Assembly (NCBI GenBank): GCA_965656785.1
Contig: CBFHLY010000005.1
Span: 1 to 64,000, forward strand
Direction of reading: 5' to 3'
DNA length: 64,000 nucleotides
DNA from: JALQTD01 sp965656785
Lineage (GTDB): Bacteria > Bacteroidota > Bacteroidia > Flavobacteriales_D > Sanyastnellaceae
The translations under genes and the position numbers were made by a program. Below the pieces are notes generated by a model. It searched no databases and had not been told where the DNA came from. It saw only the letters and a program-made list of their open reading frames with translations. Shown here piece after piece: positions 40,601-48,611 of the stretch (position 1 is its first letter; every line of letters begins with the position of its first letter).

Positions 40601-40917
40601 TGGTGGTCCGTGTAGACGAGGATTTGAATGGGGCCTTCGAGCGTGCGGTCGAAGAGCTGCTCAACGCGTTGACGGGCCGCGGGCAGGATTTGGCCTACTT
40701 GCTGCGCCAAATCCTGGCCTCCTGGATAGAAATACACGTCGAACGTTTCCATCGGGTAGTGCATCCAGAAGAACTCCTGGTACTGCACGCGGTTCTTGCC
40801 AAACGTGACATTCGACCCATCATAAAACTGCGCGGTCGCCCGCCCGGCGAGGGCCAGAACGGCGAGGAGCCACGCGCTGCGGAGCGCAATCAACAGGGGG
40901 GAGGAGGGCCGAGGCAT
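37693..40917 (-). CDS. TolB-like propeller protein fused to an outer-membrane barrel
   Basis: A 1074-residue exported protein in three parts. After the signal peptide (about residues 1-29) a domain resembling the peptidase-MA fold (about 30-280) begins VQYQEFFWMHYPMETFDVYF but shows no HExxH zinc motif. A TolB/PD40 beta-propeller follows (about 300-600; AFAPDGRQILFTG-type strands such as MDFAPDGRQILFTGLQ and QSIVFASNRPEP). The last third is a barrel with many alternating strands, ending RVFNFSFSLDF. Bacteroidota proteins of this plan are often labelled translocation protein TolB. The function is unknown; it is likely anchored in the outer membrane. Confidence 0.82.
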   Translation of the reverse strand: MPRPSSPLLIALRSAWLLAVLALAGRATAQFYDGSNVTFGKNRVQYQEFFWMHYPMETFDVYFYPGGQDLAQQVGQILPAARQRVEQLFDRTLEGPIQILVYTDHQAFRQSNIGAQISDDNNIGGTATLIGTKLFVYGTGDSNELEAAVRDGLARVLFNQILFGGSWQDAVRNNALITFPDWFTEGLYRYAAEPWSPRHAAQIFDHARSGAFERIELSGSLPAAELGHGVWKYVVDVFGEPVVANILYMARVSKTMEGGFQFATGLGLDELLAEVTRYHLRAAEPLAQLLPAVDDRPSRRSARRDAGDLPVRLRLDRNLIAWSLSPDGAHWAYATEERSQIRVAVYHTATGEHERIGKHGHRIDRSSSGLFPVFAWHPNSQLFAYTLESKGAVQLVTVDLERSEQAVRDIAELDGIRAMDFAPDGRQILFTGLQGGASDLYLYQLLGNTQRPLWLDGYDDLDGRFSEDGQSIVFASNRPEPAPGDRDEWASAGSRLDVYAVRLGDDLAFTRLTETPGIDERLPQPLPDGRVTFLSERPGHPQERVLAWRDSVVESIDTAIHYRFFTQTRVVEQLTAPVTDFRLHPEAGTVLYAHELMGHPHLRFAAANQQQSGVRNAASAVGGDLGEWEQDWEWRPGVGEVDFRDYVFGPLGAAAPLEVTEDAPSDSADAPAPVVLPKASNYRLNYAIESITSQLDNTFNSAFYQPYNGVISAQPGLGGLTRVSMSDLFEDRRFIAGFRLSGNLGNSLYALSYSDLTGRLDRTVSVARQGQQRLSADNRSLIETHIHTFRYRLSYPIDEVRSVRMEGIYRFDRAAYMTTDAYNLALPNEVTSQIGGVLSYVYDATRERDINLRDGTRYKVWGEFYLNTDEAAATFGTVGFDFRHYRPIYRDFLFAFRAAGDWSIGRDRLLHLLGGVDNVLSLTPNTGTPIDPDVSYAYQTRITPLRGFRNNARNGANLALINAELRLPLVTTFTRRPIPTDFLRHLQAVSFLDCGSAWNGPHPYADENGFNFQTVSANPITVTIDNNHEPILWALGWGVRTRLMGYWVRADWGYGVDDGRFQRRVFNFSFSLDF

Positions 40918-40994
40918 GTTGGAATTCTCCGAAAATTACGATTTCATTGGCAATGGCGGGTGGTGGGGCGGGGGTTGGTTGCGAAATTTGGCGA

Positions 40995-41657
40995 ATGGAA
41001 TTGAAGCATTGGACGTTTGGGCCGTTTCAGGAGAACACGTGGTTGATCCGTTCGGCGGATGGTCGGGGCATCGTCATCGATCCAGGGATGTCGAATGCAG
41101 CGGAGGAGGCGCGGTTTGAGCGCGATTTGGAGGGCGTGGAAGTGGTCGGTTGCTGGTTGACGCATGCGCACCTCGATCATGTGGCGGGGGCGGCCTACGT
41201 CGCTCGGAAGTTTGGGTGCGTGCCGCGGGTGGCGGAGGCGGATGCGGCGACGTACCAGCAAGCGCCGTTGGCGGGTCGGGTTTACGGGTTTGAAATTGCG
41301 GACTTGCCGGAGCCGACGTGGTGCGATTGGTCGGTGCGCCAGGTGCTGGACTGCCTCGGGGAGGCGGTTGAGGTCCGTTTTGCGCCGGGGCATGCGCCGG
41401 GGCACGTGGTGTTCGTGCACCACGAGGCCGGGTGGGTGATTGCAGGGGACGTGCTGTTCCGCGAGAGTGTGGGGCGGACGGACTTGCCCGGTGGCGATGC
41501 GGCGGTGCTCCGACGCTCCATCGAGCACGAGTTGTTCGACCTGCCGGAGGAGTTCGCGGTGCACTGCGGCCACGGCCCTTCGACGACCATCGGACACGAG
41601 AAGGCGCGCAATCCGTTCGTCAATGCGGCAGGATCCGGGATGATGCAGCGGGGCTGA
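40995..41657 (+). CDS. MBL-fold metallo-hydrolase (glyoxalase II-like)
   Basis: A 220-residue metallo-beta-lactamase-fold hydrolase. It starts MELKHWTFGPFQENTWLI. The metal motif HxHxDH is THAHLDHVAGA, with later ligands in FAPGHAPGHVVFV, IAGDVLFRESVGRTDLPGGD and AVHCGHGPSTTIGHEKARNPF. This is the YcbL/GloB-like group, hydrolysing small thioesters or similar; the substrate is not predictable. ATG 40995 is chosen because the family N-terminus begins there. It is divergent from the TolB-barrel gene, and its stop abuts that of the kinase in TGATCA (41655-41660). Confidence 0.92.
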   Translation: MELKHWTFGPFQENTWLIRSADGRGIVIDPGMSNAAEEARFERDLEGVEVVGCWLTHAHLDHVAGAAYVARKFGCVPRVAEADAATYQQAPLAGRVYGFEIADLPEPTWCDWSVRQVLDCLGEAVEVRFAPGHAPGHVVFVHHEAGWVIAGDVLFRESVGRTDLPGGDAAVLRRSIEHELFDLPEEFAVHCGHGPSTTIGHEKARNPFVNAAGSGMMQRG

Positions 41658-42707
41658 TCAGGCTTTCTTGAGGCGGAAACGGAAGGTGGTGCCCTTGCCG
41701 AGCGCGCTGTTCACGACGATTTGGTCTCCGTGCGCTTCGACGATGTGCTTCACGATGGCAAGGCCCAAACCCGAGCCGCCCGCCGCCCGCGACCGGCTTG
41801 CATCCACCCGGTAGAACCGCTCAAAAATCCGGGGCAAACTCGCCTCGGGGATGCCGATGCCGTTGTCCTCGACTTCGACGACGAGGTGCGCATCGGCGTC
41901 GCGCAGCCGGACGGTGGTGTTGCCGTTGGGATTCCCGTAGCTGATGCTGTTGCCGATGAGGTTCGTAAGGACTTGCCCCATGCGCTTTTCATCCCCGAGA
42001 GCGAACAGGGATCGGGCGCCTTCGGTGTCGAGGGTGAGCTTGATGGCAGACCGCTTGGCTTTCGGGTCGAGGGTGTCGATGATTTCATCGGCCAAGGCGA
42101 CGAGGTCGAACCGCTCCATCTTGAGCTCCAGCACGCTGCTTTCGATGCGGGAAATGGCGTCGAGGTCGTCGATGAGGCCCGTCATGCGGTCGATGTTGCG
42201 AACGGCCTTCAGGAGGAACCTCCGGGCAAATTCCGGGTCGTCGATGGCGCCTTCGTGCAAGGTGTACACGGCGCCTTGGATGCTCTGGACCGGCGTCCTC
42301 AATTCGTGGGCGAGGTTGCCGATGAATTCCTTTCGGAAGTCTCCGATTTGTTTCCACTTGCTCACCTCGGTGCTCTGCATGGTGGACCAGGTTTTCGCCA
42401 ACGTGCGCAAGGTTCCCGGCCAGTCATCCCGCATGTGCAACCCATCCCCCCGATTCTTTTTCGGCTGCATGCGGTCGATGGCTTCCATCGTGTCCTTCAA
42501 AGGCCGAAAAATCAGCAGGTGGAAAATCGCCGCATTCAGGGAGCCGATGGCGGCGCCGATGCCGATGGACCAAGCGGCAATGCTTCCCGGCGAGAGCCGT
42601 TCACCTCCTCCCGGGGCGACCACTAAAATGCCCGCCACCAAAAGCGCGGTACCGACGCCCGTCCAAGCCGCCACCATGGCGGGTGATCGTTGCCGGTTCA
42701 ATGCCAT
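41658..42707 (-). CDS. Sensor histidine kinase, PhoR-like
   Basis: A 349-residue membrane kinase. Two N-terminal helices (about residues 12-32 and 44-66) enclose only a short extracytoplasmic loop, so it probably senses within the membrane or through a partner. HisKA contains the phosphorylated His134 in NLAHELRTPVQSIQGA. HATPase has NLIGNSISYGNPNGN (N box), VEDNGIGIPEASLPRIFERF (G1/F) and GGSGLGLAIVKHIVEAHG (G2). It follows its response regulator gene by two bases, so the two are one operon and a cognate pair. Confidence 0.93.
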   Translation of the reverse strand: MALNRQRSPAMVAAWTGVGTALLVAGILVVAPGGGERLSPGSIAAWSIGIGAAIGSLNAAIFHLLIFRPLKDTMEAIDRMQPKKNRGDGLHMRDDWPGTLRTLAKTWSTMQSTEVSKWKQIGDFRKEFIGNLAHELRTPVQSIQGAVYTLHEGAIDDPEFARRFLLKAVRNIDRMTGLIDDLDAISRIESSVLELKMERFDLVALADEIIDTLDPKAKRSAIKLTLDTEGARSLFALGDEKRMGQVLTNLIGNSISYGNPNGNTTVRLRDADAHLVVEVEDNGIGIPEASLPRIFERFYRVDASRSRAAGGSGLGLAIVKHIVEAHGDQIVVNSALGKGTTFRFRLKKA

Positions 42708-42709
42708 GC

Positions 42710-43381
42710 TCAGGGTTCAAATTTGTACCCGACGCCTTTGACGGTTTTGAATCGCTTGTCTCCGAGTTTTTCACGGAGCTTTCGGATGTGGACGTCGATG
42801 GTTCGGTCGCCGACCACCACGTCGTTCCCCCAAACGCTCGATAGGATGACCTCCCTCGTGAAGACGCGACCGGGCTGGGACGACAACAAACTCAGCAACT
42901 CGAATTCTTTCTTCGGAAGGGTCATTTCTTGCCCTTCGCGCATGACCACATACCGTTCGCGGTCGATGACGATGCCTGAATCCGTGGCGGACTCTTCCGA
43001 TTTCACTTCTCCCCGCCGCAGCAGGGCCTTGATCCGGCTCACCAGCACGCGCGGCTTGATGGGCTTCATGATGTAATCGTCGGCGCCGGCGTCGAACCCG
43101 GCGATTTGGCTGTAGTCTTCGCCCCGCGCGGTCAGGAACGCGATGATCGTGTCCTTGAGTTGCGGTTCCTCCCGAATCTGGACGCACGTCTCCATGCCGT
43201 CCATTTCCGGCATCATCACGTCGAGCAGGATCAAATCCGGTAGCATTTTCCGCGCCAACTCCACGCCTTCGCGCCCATTCGACGCCGCGTGCACGATGAA
43301 GCCTTCCTTCTCCAAGTTGTACGACAAAATATCCAGGATGTCCGGTTCGTCGTCTACGAGGAGGATGGTGTGCTGCGCCAT
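42710..43381 (-). CDS. Response regulator, OmpR/PhoB family
   Basis: A 223-residue regulator. The receiver domain (about residues 1-120) has acidic pocket residues Asp10/Asp11, phospho-acceptor Asp54 in LILLDVMMPEMDG and the conserved lysine in DDYIMKPIKP. The C-terminal winged helix (about 130-223) contains RTIDVHIRKLREKLGD and ends TVKGVGYKFEP. It is predicted to regulate transcription under the adjacent kinase, perhaps in phosphate or envelope response by analogy with PhoB/PhoR, which is inference only. A possible promoter TACATTGC lies at 43423-43430. Confidence 0.94.
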   Translation of the reverse strand: MAQHTILLVDDEPDILDILSYNLEKEGFIVHAASNGREGVELARKMLPDLILLDVMMPEMDGMETCVQIREEPQLKDTIIAFLTARGEDYSQIAGFDAGADDYIMKPIKPRVLVSRIKALLRRGEVKSEESATDSGIVIDRERYVVMREGQEMTLPKKEFELLSLLSSQPGRVFTREVILSSVWGNDVVVGDRTIDVHIRKLREKLGDKRFKTVKGVGYKFEP

Positions 43382-43462
43382 GATCGGTGGTTTGCCGCGA
43401 AGTTCGTGTCGTCAGGGTTTACGCAATGTAAAGCAAACGTGAGGGTTTTGTCACGCGTGGAC

Positions 43463-44533
43463 TCAATCCTTGATGCGGCTGAAGCGCAATGCTTTGAGCA
43501 TCCACTTGGGCAAGGGGCCGTCGGGATCGCGCTTCTTTACGTCCAAAAACAGCCCCCACTTCTCCACAATCGGCACCTTGTGCACCTCGATCAACTCGAT
43601 CCAGCATTCGTCGGGGTCGTCGATGTACGTGCAATGCACCTTCGTTTCCCCCATGCCGATGGCGTCGTTCGAATCGCATCGGAACCCGAAGCCCGCCGTG
43701 TCCAGCTCCGCCCCCAGGGCCTGCATGCCGCGCACGTCAAATCCGAGGTGCGCAATCCCCGTGTCGCACCAAATCCGATCTTCGAAAATGAACCGACCCT
43801 TGCGGTCCAGAGCCTGCACGAGTTCGATGTAGGTTTGGCCGGTCACCGGACCGAATCCACCGGCTCCCGGTTTGGGCTGCGTCAAGCGAACGCGGCGATA
43901 CCGCTCCTTCCCACCGGGCAAATGCGCCCACTCCTCGAACACGCCTTCCTCGTCGAACAGCACCACGGAGTAGTCCAATTTGTCCGCATACAGCCTCAGG
44001 GCCTGATCGATGCTGCTTACCCCCACGGTACATCCCATCACGCCCCCCGAAGGATGCTTCGGCCGCTCGAACCAATCGTCCGCCTCCAGCACCTGAAACA
44101 GGGTATCGTCCGGGTCCCGCAAATAAAACGTCTTCGCACCCCAAGGCGTTTCCCGCAGTTCCGCGTCCACCCGGGCGCCCTCCGTGGCGAGTGCGTGCGC
44201 GTGCATCCGCTCGATGTTCGGCGTTTTCATTTGGACGGTGGTCAGTCCCAAGTCGCCTTGCGCGATGGTCCATCCCGCGGGCTTGGGCTCGAACGAAGTC
44301 GGACGCAAGACCTCGAAAGCGCAACCGCCTTGCAGGTTCATCACCATGGAGGCGCGTTTCGTGATCGTTTCGCCGCGTGTGTGGCTGTCCATCAACGGCG
44401 CTGCTTGCACCGAGTCGAAGAACGGAATGTTCATGCCGAAGAGCCGGCGATACAGCCGCAGCGTGCGGTCCATGTCGGTGATGGCGATGCCGATGTGTTG
44501 CATCCCTTGGATGCGGTAGCCGGGGTTGCTCAT
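43463..44533 (-). CDS. Two-domain VOC (glyoxalase/dioxygenase superfamily) protein
   Basis: A 356-residue cytosolic protein with tandem VOC units. The first starts GMQHIGIAITDMDRTLRLYR near residue 10, and the second starts MGCTVGVSSIDQALRLYADK near residue 165. Repeats of the betaalpha-beta-beta-beta pattern and ligands such as the glutamates in AFEVLRPTSF and CWIELIEVHK fit a metal enzyme. It is not a recognisable 4-hydroxyphenylpyruvate dioxygenase, despite similar size. ATG 44533 overlaps the stop of the acyltransferase gene as ATGA. The substrate is unknown. Confidence 0.8.
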   Translation of the reverse strand: MSNPGYRIQGMQHIGIAITDMDRTLRLYRRLFGMNIPFFDSVQAAPLMDSHTRGETITKRASMVMNLQGGCAFEVLRPTSFEPKPAGWTIAQGDLGLTTVQMKTPNIERMHAHALATEGARVDAELRETPWGAKTFYLRDPDDTLFQVLEADDWFERPKHPSGGVMGCTVGVSSIDQALRLYADKLDYSVVLFDEEGVFEEWAHLPGGKERYRRVRLTQPKPGAGGFGPVTGQTYIELVQALDRKGRFIFEDRIWCDTGIAHLGFDVRGMQALGAELDTAGFGFRCDSNDAIGMGETKVHCTYIDDPDECWIELIEVHKVPIVEKWGLFLDVKKRDPDGPLPKWMLKALRFSRIKD

Positions 44534-45855
44534 TGCTTCGAAGATTCGATGGTGTTCACGTACGCGGTCCATGCCGCGGCTCGTTTTTCGTCAGCCCAAA
44601 ACCGCTTCGCCCTTCGCCGCCCGCGCCCATCCAGCGCATTCCCATACCACCACACGCCCAATCGGCTCGCGATGGCTTGGCCCGCCAAGGCAAAAACAAA
44701 GGTCCAGCCCCCGCCCAGTTCGGCGGGCGGCGCGACCACGGCCAGCACCGCGGCCACCAAGGCCCACGTGACCGGATACAGCACCATGCCGGCGGCGCTC
44801 TTGAACGTGCTGACGAAGCAAATGTCCTTGACGCGCTTGCGGGCCTGCGCCTGCAGCAAAATCGAAAGCAGGGCGTTCAAGGCGTTGGGCACGACGATGA
44901 AGGGAGCCAACACCCACACCCATGCGGTGCCTTTTCGCGCCTCTTCGGGCCGGGTGCCGATGTCCTCGGGCCGCACTTCCGAACCGACACCGGCCGCCTC
45001 TGCACCTGCCCAAGCCGCGGCCACCGCGTCGAGCTGGGGCTCCGAAAGCGAGTCCAACGCTGCGATGCGCTCGCGGGTGCGCGGCCAGGAATCGGCTCCC
45101 TGTTCCGTGCTTCGCAGGGCTTGAACGTAGGGATTCAGGACGCGGTAGTGTTTGGCCGGCTGCACGTTGACCATCAAGGCGTCCAAGGCCTTGGCGATGG
45201 CTCGGCTCGCTTGGTTCGCGGGGATGGTGCCCGTCTCGGAGTCGATCCAAGAGGCCCAATCGAGCGGGGCGCCGAACCGGAGACGGAGCCTGCGCCGCAG
45301 CGAACCGTAATCCTCGTAATCGATGCCGACCGGCAGCAAGACGAGGTCGTTTTTAAGTTGCTCGTGCGTGGTTTGGGCCAAATTCAAGAGGTCAATCACC
45401 CCGCGCTTCAACGGCCGCAGCGACCGCTCCCCATTGTGATTTCCCTCGGGATACAGCCCGATGGCTGCCCCGATGTTCAAGCGCTCCACGCAGATCTCGA
45501 AAATTCGCTGGTTCCGTTCCCCGATGTCGGCGAGCCGATCCCGCCGGCGGAAAATCGGCAACATGTTGAAGCTGAACAGGAAGAACCGGACGATCGGCTT
45601 GTAAAAGATGTCGGACCGGGTCAGCCAATGAATTTGGTGGCGCGAAAGCAACGAGCAGAGCACCAGCGGGTCCATCAAGCCGTTCTGGTGGTTCGCGACG
45701 ATGATGAGTGGCGTCCCGGGCGCCGGTACGTGCTCCAAGCCTTCCGCGCCTTCAATTCGGTGGAAACGCGTGATGGCGGCGGACACCCACGGCAGGGCAA
45801 GTCCGTAGCCGAGGTGACGGCTTTGAATGGGCGGTTCGTGAAAAGGCTTGCTCAC
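44530..45855 (-). CDS. PlsC-type acyltransferase with C-terminal membrane segments
   Basis: A 441-residue protein with a glycerolipid acyltransferase domain in its first half. The active-site block is VANHQNGLMDPLVL, where the spacing between His and Asp is one residue longer than textbook HX4D but usual for this Bacteroidota group. YPEGNHNGERSLRPLKRG is the substrate block. The second half has hydrophobic helices (WVWVLAPFIVVPNALNALLS, LYPVTWALVAAVLAVV), so it is membrane-bound. The start is a GTG four bases after pheT; no ATG is possible without losing the N-terminus. It is probably co-transcribed with pheT. Confidence 0.86.
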   Translation of the reverse strand: MSKPFHEPPIQSRHLGYGLALPWVSAAITRFHRIEGAEGLEHVPAPGTPLIIVANHQNGLMDPLVLCSLLSRHQIHWLTRSDIFYKPIVRFFLFSFNMLPIFRRRDRLADIGERNQRIFEICVERLNIGAAIGLYPEGNHNGERSLRPLKRGVIDLLNLAQTTHEQLKNDLVLLPVGIDYEDYGSLRRRLRLRFGAPLDWASWIDSETGTIPANQASRAIAKALDALMVNVQPAKHYRVLNPYVQALRSTEQGADSWPRTRERIAALDSLSEPQLDAVAAAWAGAEAAGVGSEVRPEDIGTRPEEARKGTAWVWVLAPFIVVPNALNALLSILLQAQARKRVKDICFVSTFKSAAGMVLYPVTWALVAAVLAVVAPPAELGGGWTFVFALAGQAIASRLGVWWYGNALDGRGRRRAKRFWADEKRAAAWTAYVNTIESSKQ

Positions 45856-45858
45856 GGT

Positions 45859-48327
45859 TTATCTCAGTTGGGCACCAGTTTCTTGTTCGATGGCGAGCCG
45901 AATGCGCTCCACCGTCTTGTCGATTTGCTTGTCGGTCAGCGTTTTATTCGGGTCCTGAAGCCGCAGGGACAGCGCGTAACTCAGCTTGCCTGCGGGCAAT
46001 TTATCGCCTTGGTACACGTCGAACAAATTCACCTCACGCAGGATCTTGCGCTCGGTGTTCCGTGCGATGTGTTCCAGTTCGCTGAAGGCCACGTGTTCAT
46101 CGAGGATGAAGGCCAAATCCCGCCGCACCGCCGGGAACTTCGGCAACTCCTCCGCCTTGATCCGCCGTCCCCCCATCCACTGCATCACCGGCTCCAACCG
46201 GACCTCCGCGGCATAAACTGGCGCGTCCACGTCCGTGACCTTCAGCGCCTCCGGGTGAACTGCTCCCGCCCGCGCCACCACCTCGTCTCCCAACTTCCAC
46301 GTCACGCCGCCCACCAGGAGCCCCTCCGTTCCGCGTTCCATCGTCAGCGCCTCGTGCACACCCAGCGCGCCAAAAACCGACTCAACCTCCCCTCGAAGCG
46401 CAAAGAAATCCGCATCCTCCTTCCCGTTGTTCCACCGCTCGGGCGCCTTCCGTCCCACCATCCACAGCGCCAACCATTCCGTCTCCTCGAACCCGCCGTC
46501 GCGCCGCGCATACGTCCGCCCCAACTCGAACAACCGCATGTCCTTCCGCTGCACGTTCCGGTTCCGCGCCACGTTCTCCAAGCCCTGAACGAGCAGCGAG
46601 CCCCGCATCACGCCCAGGTCTTGGCTCAAGGGGTTCAGGATTTCGATGGCGGTGGAGGGGTCGAGCGCAGCTTCTCCCGTGGCGGCGTGCAGGGTTTCCG
46701 CGTAGGCCTTGCGCGTCAGCGAATTGTTCATCACCTCGTGGAACCCACGGCTCACGAGCGTGTGAGCGATGCGCGTGCGCGGCGATTCGCGGTCCACGTC
46801 GCGACGGATTTGGGCCGTGCTCGCCATGCGCTTCGGCAGCGGCACGTGGTCGAATCCGTGGATGCGCAGCACTTCTTCCACGACGTCTGCGGGCCGGGTC
46901 ACGTCGGTCCGATACGCCGGAACCCGCAGGTAGAGGGCGGTTTCGGTTTCCTTTTCAATGGCCAAGTCGAGCGAAGCACAAATCCCGCGCACCCGATCCC
47001 GTTCAATCGCCACGCCGATGAGCCGATCCAATGCCTCCCATTCCAACGTCACTTCCGCTCCATTCGGCAGCCCATCCGACTCCGCGGCGAGGTAGCCTCC
47101 GACCACGTGTCCGCCGGACCACGTGCAAATCAAATCCGCCGCACGTTCCAACGCGGTTACCGTGGCCTCGGGGTCCACGCCGCGTTCAAACCGGAACGAA
47201 GCGTCCGTAGACAGCCCGTGGCGTTTAGCGGTTTTCCGCACCGTCACAGGTTCGAACCATGCCGACTCGAGGAAAATGCGGGTGGTCGATTCCGAAACGC
47301 CGCTTTCTGCCCCACCGAACACGCCGGCCAAGCACCGCGGGCTTTCCGCGTCGGCGATGACGAGGTCCGCGGGGTCGAGGGCGCGCTCGATGCCGTCGAG
47401 CGTGGTCAGGGTTTCACCAGGCAGGGCACGGCGGACGTGGACGGCGCTTCCGCGCATTTGGTCCAAATCGAAGGCGTGCAACGGCGTGCCTAGCTCGTGC
47501 AGCACGTAATTCGTAGCGTCCACCACGTTGTTGATGGCGCCCACGCCGATGGCCTCGAGGCGCTGGCGAACGGCCTTCGGGGACGGCCCCACTTCAACGC
47601 CCTCGATGACGAGTCCGAGGTAGCGCGGAGCTCCGTCAGGGGCTTCAACCTGCAGCGCCACCGCGGGATGCGTTTCGACGCGCTGAAGCGTGGGCGCAGC
47701 CGGGTGCGTGAGCTGCAAGCCTTCGGCTGAGATGCCGTCGACGGTTCCGTGTTCGAGCCCCGCTCGGAGGTCCCGTGCCACGCCCCAGTGGCTCATGCCG
47801 TCGGTGCGGTTCGGCGTCAGCCCGATGCCGATGACGTGGTCGCTCCCCACTCCGTAAACATCCGCAGCAGGCGTTCCGGGCTTCCACGTGTCGGGCAGTT
47901 CGATGATGCCATCGTGGGACGCGCCCACGCCGATTTCGTCTTCAGCACAAATCATCCCCATGGAGACCTCCCCGCGGATTTTGCCCTTCTTGATTTTGAA
48001 CGGTTCGCCTTCGGCCGGGTGGAGGGTGGCGCCGACGGTGGCGACCACGACGGTCAGGCCCGTTCGAGCATTCGCGGCACCGCAGACGATGCTCAGGGGC
48101 TCCGCTTCGCCGACATCCACGGAGCAAACTTGCAAGCGGTCGGCGTCGGGGTGGGGGGCTGCGGACAGGATTTGGCCCACCACCAAACCGCGCAAGCCTC
48201 CGGGCACATCCTCGACCTCGTCAACGCCTTCGACTTCCAAGCCCGTTGCGGTCAGCACAGCGGCCACCTCCTCAACCGGGACTTCGACGTTGATCAACTC
48301 CTTGAGCCAGCGAAATGAAATGTTCAT
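45859..48327 (-). CDS. pheT: Phenylalanyl-tRNA synthetase beta subunit
   Basis: An 822-residue subunit that binds tRNA-Phe and edits mischarged tyrosine. It starts MNISFRWLKELINVEVPVEE. An EMAP/tRNA-binding domain (about residues 40-155) is followed by B3/B4 editing and B5 domains and the inactive catalytic-like core, and a FDX-ACB anticodon-binding domain closes the protein (FDVYQGDKLPAGKLSYALSL near the end). Length is normal. The alpha subunit gene lies 1.8 kb away on the opposite strand. A perfect TACCTTTG box (48348-48355) lies 20 bases upstream. Confidence 0.97.
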   Translation of the reverse strand: MNISFRWLKELINVEVPVEEVAAVLTATGLEVEGVDEVEDVPGGLRGLVVGQILSAAPHPDADRLQVCSVDVGEAEPLSIVCGAANARTGLTVVVATVGATLHPAEGEPFKIKKGKIRGEVSMGMICAEDEIGVGASHDGIIELPDTWKPGTPAADVYGVGSDHVIGIGLTPNRTDGMSHWGVARDLRAGLEHGTVDGISAEGLQLTHPAAPTLQRVETHPAVALQVEAPDGAPRYLGLVIEGVEVGPSPKAVRQRLEAIGVGAINNVVDATNYVLHELGTPLHAFDLDQMRGSAVHVRRALPGETLTTLDGIERALDPADLVIADAESPRCLAGVFGGAESGVSESTTRIFLESAWFEPVTVRKTAKRHGLSTDASFRFERGVDPEATVTALERAADLICTWSGGHVVGGYLAAESDGLPNGAEVTLEWEALDRLIGVAIERDRVRGICASLDLAIEKETETALYLRVPAYRTDVTRPADVVEEVLRIHGFDHVPLPKRMASTAQIRRDVDRESPRTRIAHTLVSRGFHEVMNNSLTRKAYAETLHAATGEAALDPSTAIEILNPLSQDLGVMRGSLLVQGLENVARNRNVQRKDMRLFELGRTYARRDGGFEETEWLALWMVGRKAPERWNNGKEDADFFALRGEVESVFGALGVHEALTMERGTEGLLVGGVTWKLGDEVVARAGAVHPEALKVTDVDAPVYAAEVRLEPVMQWMGGRRIKAEELPKFPAVRRDLAFILDEHVAFSELEHIARNTERKILREVNLFDVYQGDKLPAGKLSYALSLRLQDPNKTLTDKQIDKTVERIRLAIEQETGAQLR

Positions 48328-48347
48328 GGTTCCTCAAATGTGGTGTG

Positions 48348-48355
48348 CAAAGGTA
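48348..48355 (-). promoter_or_regulatory. -7 promoter box of pheT
   Basis: Minus-strand TACCTTTG, exact TAnnTTTG, 20 bases before the pheT ATG. Confidence 0.65.
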
Positions 48356-48416
48356 GCAGGACGGCCGGGATTCGCGGTGGACAAACAGCCGCTTCGCAGC
48401 GGGACGAAATTTTCGG

Positions 48417-48445
48417 TTGAGTTCAAAGAAATTGGATTAACTTCG
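48417..48445 (+). promoter_or_regulatory. Promoter of tRNA-Pro
   Basis: TTG (48417-48419), an 18-base spacer and TAACTTCG (48438-48445) fit the TTG-N17-20-TAnnTTTG pattern with one change. The tRNA begins about 40 bases downstream. Confidence 0.6.
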
Positions 48446-48484
48446 CCGTCCCAAATCGGCAAGCGCAAGCTTCCGATGGAACAA

Positions 48485-48557
48485 CGGGATGTAGCTCAGT
48501 TGGTAGAGTACGCGTCTGGGGGACGTGTGGTCGCTGGTTCAAGTCCAGTCATCCCGA
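48485..48557 (+). tRNA. tRNA-Pro (anticodon GGG)
   Basis: A complete 73-base cloverleaf. The acceptor stem CGGGATG pairs with CATCCCG (48485-48491 with 48550-48556). The D arm contains GCTCAGTTGGTAGAGT. The anticodon loop CTGGGGG gives anticodon GGG, flanked by stem CGCGT/ACGTG. The T arm is GCTGG-TTCAAGT-CCAGT. The discriminator base is A, and CCA is not encoded. A hairpin terminator follows within ten bases. Confidence 0.95.
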
Positions 48558-48564
48558 CATCAGG

Positions 48565-48592
48565 AAAACCCGGAGCCTGCGCTTCGGGTTTT
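48565..48592 (+). terminator. Intrinsic terminator after tRNA-Pro
   Basis: Arms 48565-48576 and 48581-48592 pair over 12 bases (one G-T) around a CTGC loop, ending in a T tract. It lies 20 bases before the next gene. Confidence 0.88.
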
Positions 48593-48611
48593 CTTGTCAA
48601 ACGACCAGCAC

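Noticed and set aside
43463..44533. 4-hydroxyphenylpyruvate dioxygenase
   Set aside because: Size and two VOC domains fit loosely, but the conserved C-terminal iron-binding and substrate motifs of HPPD are not present; kept as a generic VOC protein.
44533..47493. A 986-codon plus-strand open frame
   Set aside because: It runs antisense through the acyltransferase and pheT genes. The translation is rich in His, Arg, Gln and Val with no recognisable motif.
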